A program made the position numbers and the translations under genes. Shown in pieces: positions 5,538 to 7,393 of a stretch of DNA of 7,393 nt. The stretch covers positions 1 through 7,393 of the forward strand of contig CANRHW010000076.1 of NCBI GenBank assembly GCA_947630525.1, given 5' to 3'. Source of the DNA: an uncultured Clostridia bacterium. GTDB taxonomy: Bacteria > Bacillota > Clostridia > UMGS1883. The notes beneath the pieces are model-generated. The model did no database searches, was not told the origin of the DNA, and was given only the letters and a program-made list of their open reading frames with translations. Positions within the stretch are counted from its first letter, which is position 1; each line of letters starts with the position of its first letter.

Positions 5538-7393
5538 ATGGCGGAAAAAGAAAATCAGGCGCCCCAGGGCCCGCAGGACGGAACCGGTGCGCCCCAGGAG
5601 GAAAAGCTCCCGCCGGTCTTTAAAAAGAAGAAAAAAAGTATTTTTAAAAACAAATGGTTCAAGCGGGGGCTTATAGTACTTATTATCGCCGCCCTTGTGG
5701 GAGGCTATTTCGTTTATAAAAATATTAAGAAAAAAAGGGAAGAGGCCGCCTCGGCCACCAGCAATACCGCGGTGGTCACCCGGGGCGACATCACCGTTAA
5801 GATAACCGGCTCGGGCACGGTGGAGCCCATCGAAATTTACAATATCGTCCCAACCGTAAGGGGTAATATCGACGCTTCGTATTACGAGGAGGGCGATTAT
5901 GTCGAAGAGGACGCCGTTCTTTACAAGTTTGAGAGCACTCAGGCGGACAACGCAATCAAAACGGCGGAAAACGCCATCAAAACCGCACAGAACAATGTGG
6001 CCAGCGCCGAAAACCGCGTTGACCAGGCCCGGACGGCCCTTTCTAACCGGGCCGACGACGTGCAAAAGGCCCGCGACAACATTGCCAAGCTCACCCTTTA
6101 CGCCAATTCGACCGGCAGGGTCAGCGACATGGCTTTGACCGTGGGCAACGACGCAGGCGGCCGCATCTGCACCATTACCGACACCAACACCCTTTTGGTG
6201 AAAATTCCTTTCAACGCCGCCCAGTTTAGGGAGATAAGCGTGGGCGACAGCGCCTCCGTCAGCATTGAAAAATATATGCGCACCGTGGGGGCGCGGGTCG
6301 TGCGCAAATACGGCGCCGCCTCTACCGGCGCCGACGGCAGCGTGGTCTACGACGTGGAGCTTCAGCTTGACGGCGGCATCGAGCTGCCGGCGGGCACCTA
6401 CGTTACGGCTACGGTCAACGCCGCCTCCGGCGCGCTGACCTCCTCGCTGGCGGGGACGGTCTACTATCCCGACCCCACGGCGGTCAATGCCGAGGTCAAC
6501 GGCAAGGTCAAGGAAATACGGGTCAAAAACGGCGACTGGGTGCAGAACGGTCAGGTTATCGCCGTGCTTGAAAGCACCGACCTCCAAGACGCGCTCAAAA
6601 CGGCCAATCAGAATTACACCACCGCCCAAACCAGCCTGCAGGAGGCTCAGAATAGCTATCAGGACGCGCTCACAAGCCTTGAAAACGCCCAGACCAATCT
6701 TGTCGACCGGCGCAAGGACGCGGAGGATTATACCATAACCGCGCCCATCAGCGGCGTTGTTATGAGCAAGAGCTATAAGGCCGGCGACACCATCGACGGT
6801 ACCAGCACGGCCACCCTTATGACCATAGCGGACATGAGCAAAATGAAGTTCACTATCTATGTTGACGAGCTTGACATCGCCAGCATAGCTATGGGTCAGG
6901 AGGTAGAGGTCACCAGCGACGCCCTTGAAGGCGTGGAGCTGCTGGGCATCATAACTAATATTTCCAAGCTGGGCACCGCCCAAAACGGCGTTACAAATTA
7001 CCCCGTGGAGGTTACTATCGACGAGCCCGGCGACCTGATGAGCGGAATGAACGTCAGCGCCGAGATAATAGTGGGCGAGGCCCAAAACGCCATTCTTGTT
7101 CCCGTAACGGCGGTCAGCTACTTTGCGGGCAAGCGCTACGTGACCGTTGTCGGCCAGGTGAGCGGCGCCGAAAGTATGGGCAGCCGCCGCGGACGGCCTG
7201 ACGGCCAGACCGGCGAAGCCCCCGAGACGGAGGAGGCTCCCGAGACCGGCGAGGCTCCCGAAGCTTCGGAAACTGCCGGGGCTCAGGCCTCCGGTTCCGT
7301 GCCCATGGCCGGCATTAGCGGCGCTCGCGGCGGCTCCGGCAGGGGCGGCTCCGACGACGGCAGTTCTGTCGATGGCAGTTCCGCCGATGACAG
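5538..7393 (+). CDS. HlyD/MacA-type efflux adaptor with two tandem modules (C-terminus outside window)
   Basis: This is a membrane-anchored adaptor, probably of a MacB-like ABC exporter, with 618 residues visible. AGGAGG (5525-5530) lies 7 bases before the ATG. Order: a cytoplasmic Pro/Gln-rich, then Lys-rich tail (1-42) and one membrane helix (43-60). Module 1 has lipoyl half 94-132, a short coiled-coil hairpin 136-186, lipoyl half 187-217 (STGRVSDMALTVGNDAGG) and a barrel-like stretch to about 300. Module 2 has lipoyl half 306-346 (NGKVKEIRVKNGDWVQNGQV), coiled coil 347-397, lipoyl half 398-432 (TAPISGVVMSKSYKAGD) and barrel 433-515. A membrane-proximal part begins at ILVPVTAVSYFAGKRYVTVV (519-538). 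Residues 541-618 are Glu/Pro and Gly/Ser/Asp-rich low complexity. It lacks a lipobox. Substrate and partners are unknown; genes for an ATPase and FtsX-type permease would be expected downstream. Confidence 0.92.
   Translation, partial: MAEKENQAPQGPQDGTGAPQEEKLPPVFKKKKKSIFKNKWFKRGLIVLIIAALVGGYFVYKNIKKKREEAASATSNTAVVTRGDITVKITGSGTVEPIEIYNIVPTVRGNIDASYYEEGDYVEEDAVLYKFESTQADNAIKTAENAIKTAQNNVASAENRVDQARTALSNRADDVQKARDNIAKLTLYANSTGRVSDMALTVGNDAGGRICTITDTNTLLVKIPFNAAQFREISVGDSASVSIEKYMRTVGARVVRKYGAASTGADGSVVYDVELQLDGGIELPAGTYVTATVNAASGALTSSLAGTVYYPDPTAVNAEVNGKVKEIRVKNGDWVQNGQVIAVLESTDLQDALKTANQNYTTAQTSLQEAQNSYQDALTSLENAQTNLVDRRKDAEDYTITAPISGVVMSKSYKAGDTIDGTSTATLMTIADMSKMKFTIYVDELDIASIAMGQEVEVTSDALEGVELLGIITNISKLGTAQNGVTNYPVEVTIDEPGDLMSGMNVSAEIIVGEAQNAILVPVTAVSYFAGKRYVTVVGQVSGAESMGSRRGRPDGQTGEAPETEEAPETGEAPEASETAGAQASGSVPMAGISGARGGSGRGGSDDGSSVDGSSADD
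7215..7268 (+). repeat. In-frame 18-bp repeat, three copies, in the adaptor tail
   Basis: Three successive six-codon units encode EAPETE, EAPETG and EAPEAS (residues 560-577 of the adaptor). The second and third share GAGGCTCCCGA at DNA level, while the first is more diverged. This gives an acidic, proline-rich, probably unstructured spacer. Confidence 0.75.
7356..7393 (+). repeat. In-frame 15-bp repeat at the window edge
   Basis: Five-codon units encode DGSSV (7356-7370) and DGSSA (7371-7385). A third unit begins at 7386 with GATGACAG and is cut by the window end. The copy number cannot be determined here. Confidence 0.6.

Noticed and set aside
5511..7085. Minus-strand open frame of 524 codons opposite the efflux adaptor
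   Set aside because: The plus strand encodes a clear adaptor from 5538 to beyond the window end. The antisense translation is an His/Gly/Val-rich shadow with no domain.
1..7393. CRISPR array, insertion sequence, tRNA or prophage trace
   Set aside because: No spaced direct repeats, terminal inverted repeats with transposase, tRNA-like folds or phage genes were seen. The only tandem repeats are in-frame coding repeats near the right edge and a two-copy 8-base repeat before malQ.

Overview
The window looks like a chromosomal segment from an anaerobic, moderately GC-rich Firmicute of the Clostridia type. The grounds are strong AGGAGG-type ribosome binding sites, sigma-A-like promoters in short AT-rich spacers, a lipoprotein substrate-binding protein of Gram-positive style, and a small regulator of the TM1266 family known from organisms with iron-only hydrogenases. 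The exact taxon cannot be read from the sequence. No phage, transposon, CRISPR, tRNA or rRNA signal was found.

Left part, minus strand (1-2588): an ABC importer of the COG2984/COG4120/COG1101 class (the TrpX/TrpY/TrpZ-like group) in the order substrate-binding lipoprotein, permease, ATPase. The ATPase runs off the left edge. A good promoter lies just upstream of the lipoprotein gene. A perfect 14-bp stem terminator lies between the lipoprotein and permease genes, so the permease and ATPase probably depend on read-through and are made in smaller amounts. The permease and ATPase genes overlap by 8 bases. No T-box or other riboswitch is seen in the short leader.

Middle, plus strand (2660-5431): a DUF554 (YdfK/YqgA-like) membrane protein with a near-consensus promoter whose -10 box sits inside a 22-bp palindrome, and a leader with an unusual nested hairpin directly before the start codon. 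It is followed by malQ (4-alpha-glucanotransferase, complete catalytic triad) and a small TM1266-type hydrogenase-system regulator. These three genes are co-directional, with gaps of 92 and 63 bases and no clear terminator between them, so they may be co-transcribed. No shared pathway is evident.

Right part, plus strand (5432-7393): an AT-rich spacer, then a large HlyD/MacA-type efflux adaptor. It is membrane-anchored, has two successive lipoyl/coiled-coil modules, and ends at the window edge inside a low-complexity repeat-rich tail. Its ATPase and permease partners would be expected downstream, outside the window.

Most genes are ordinary members of known families. The points most worth a second look are the palindromic promoter and hairpin leader of the DUF554 gene, the isolated hydrogenase-system regulator beside malQ, and the duplicated adaptor with its repeat tail.
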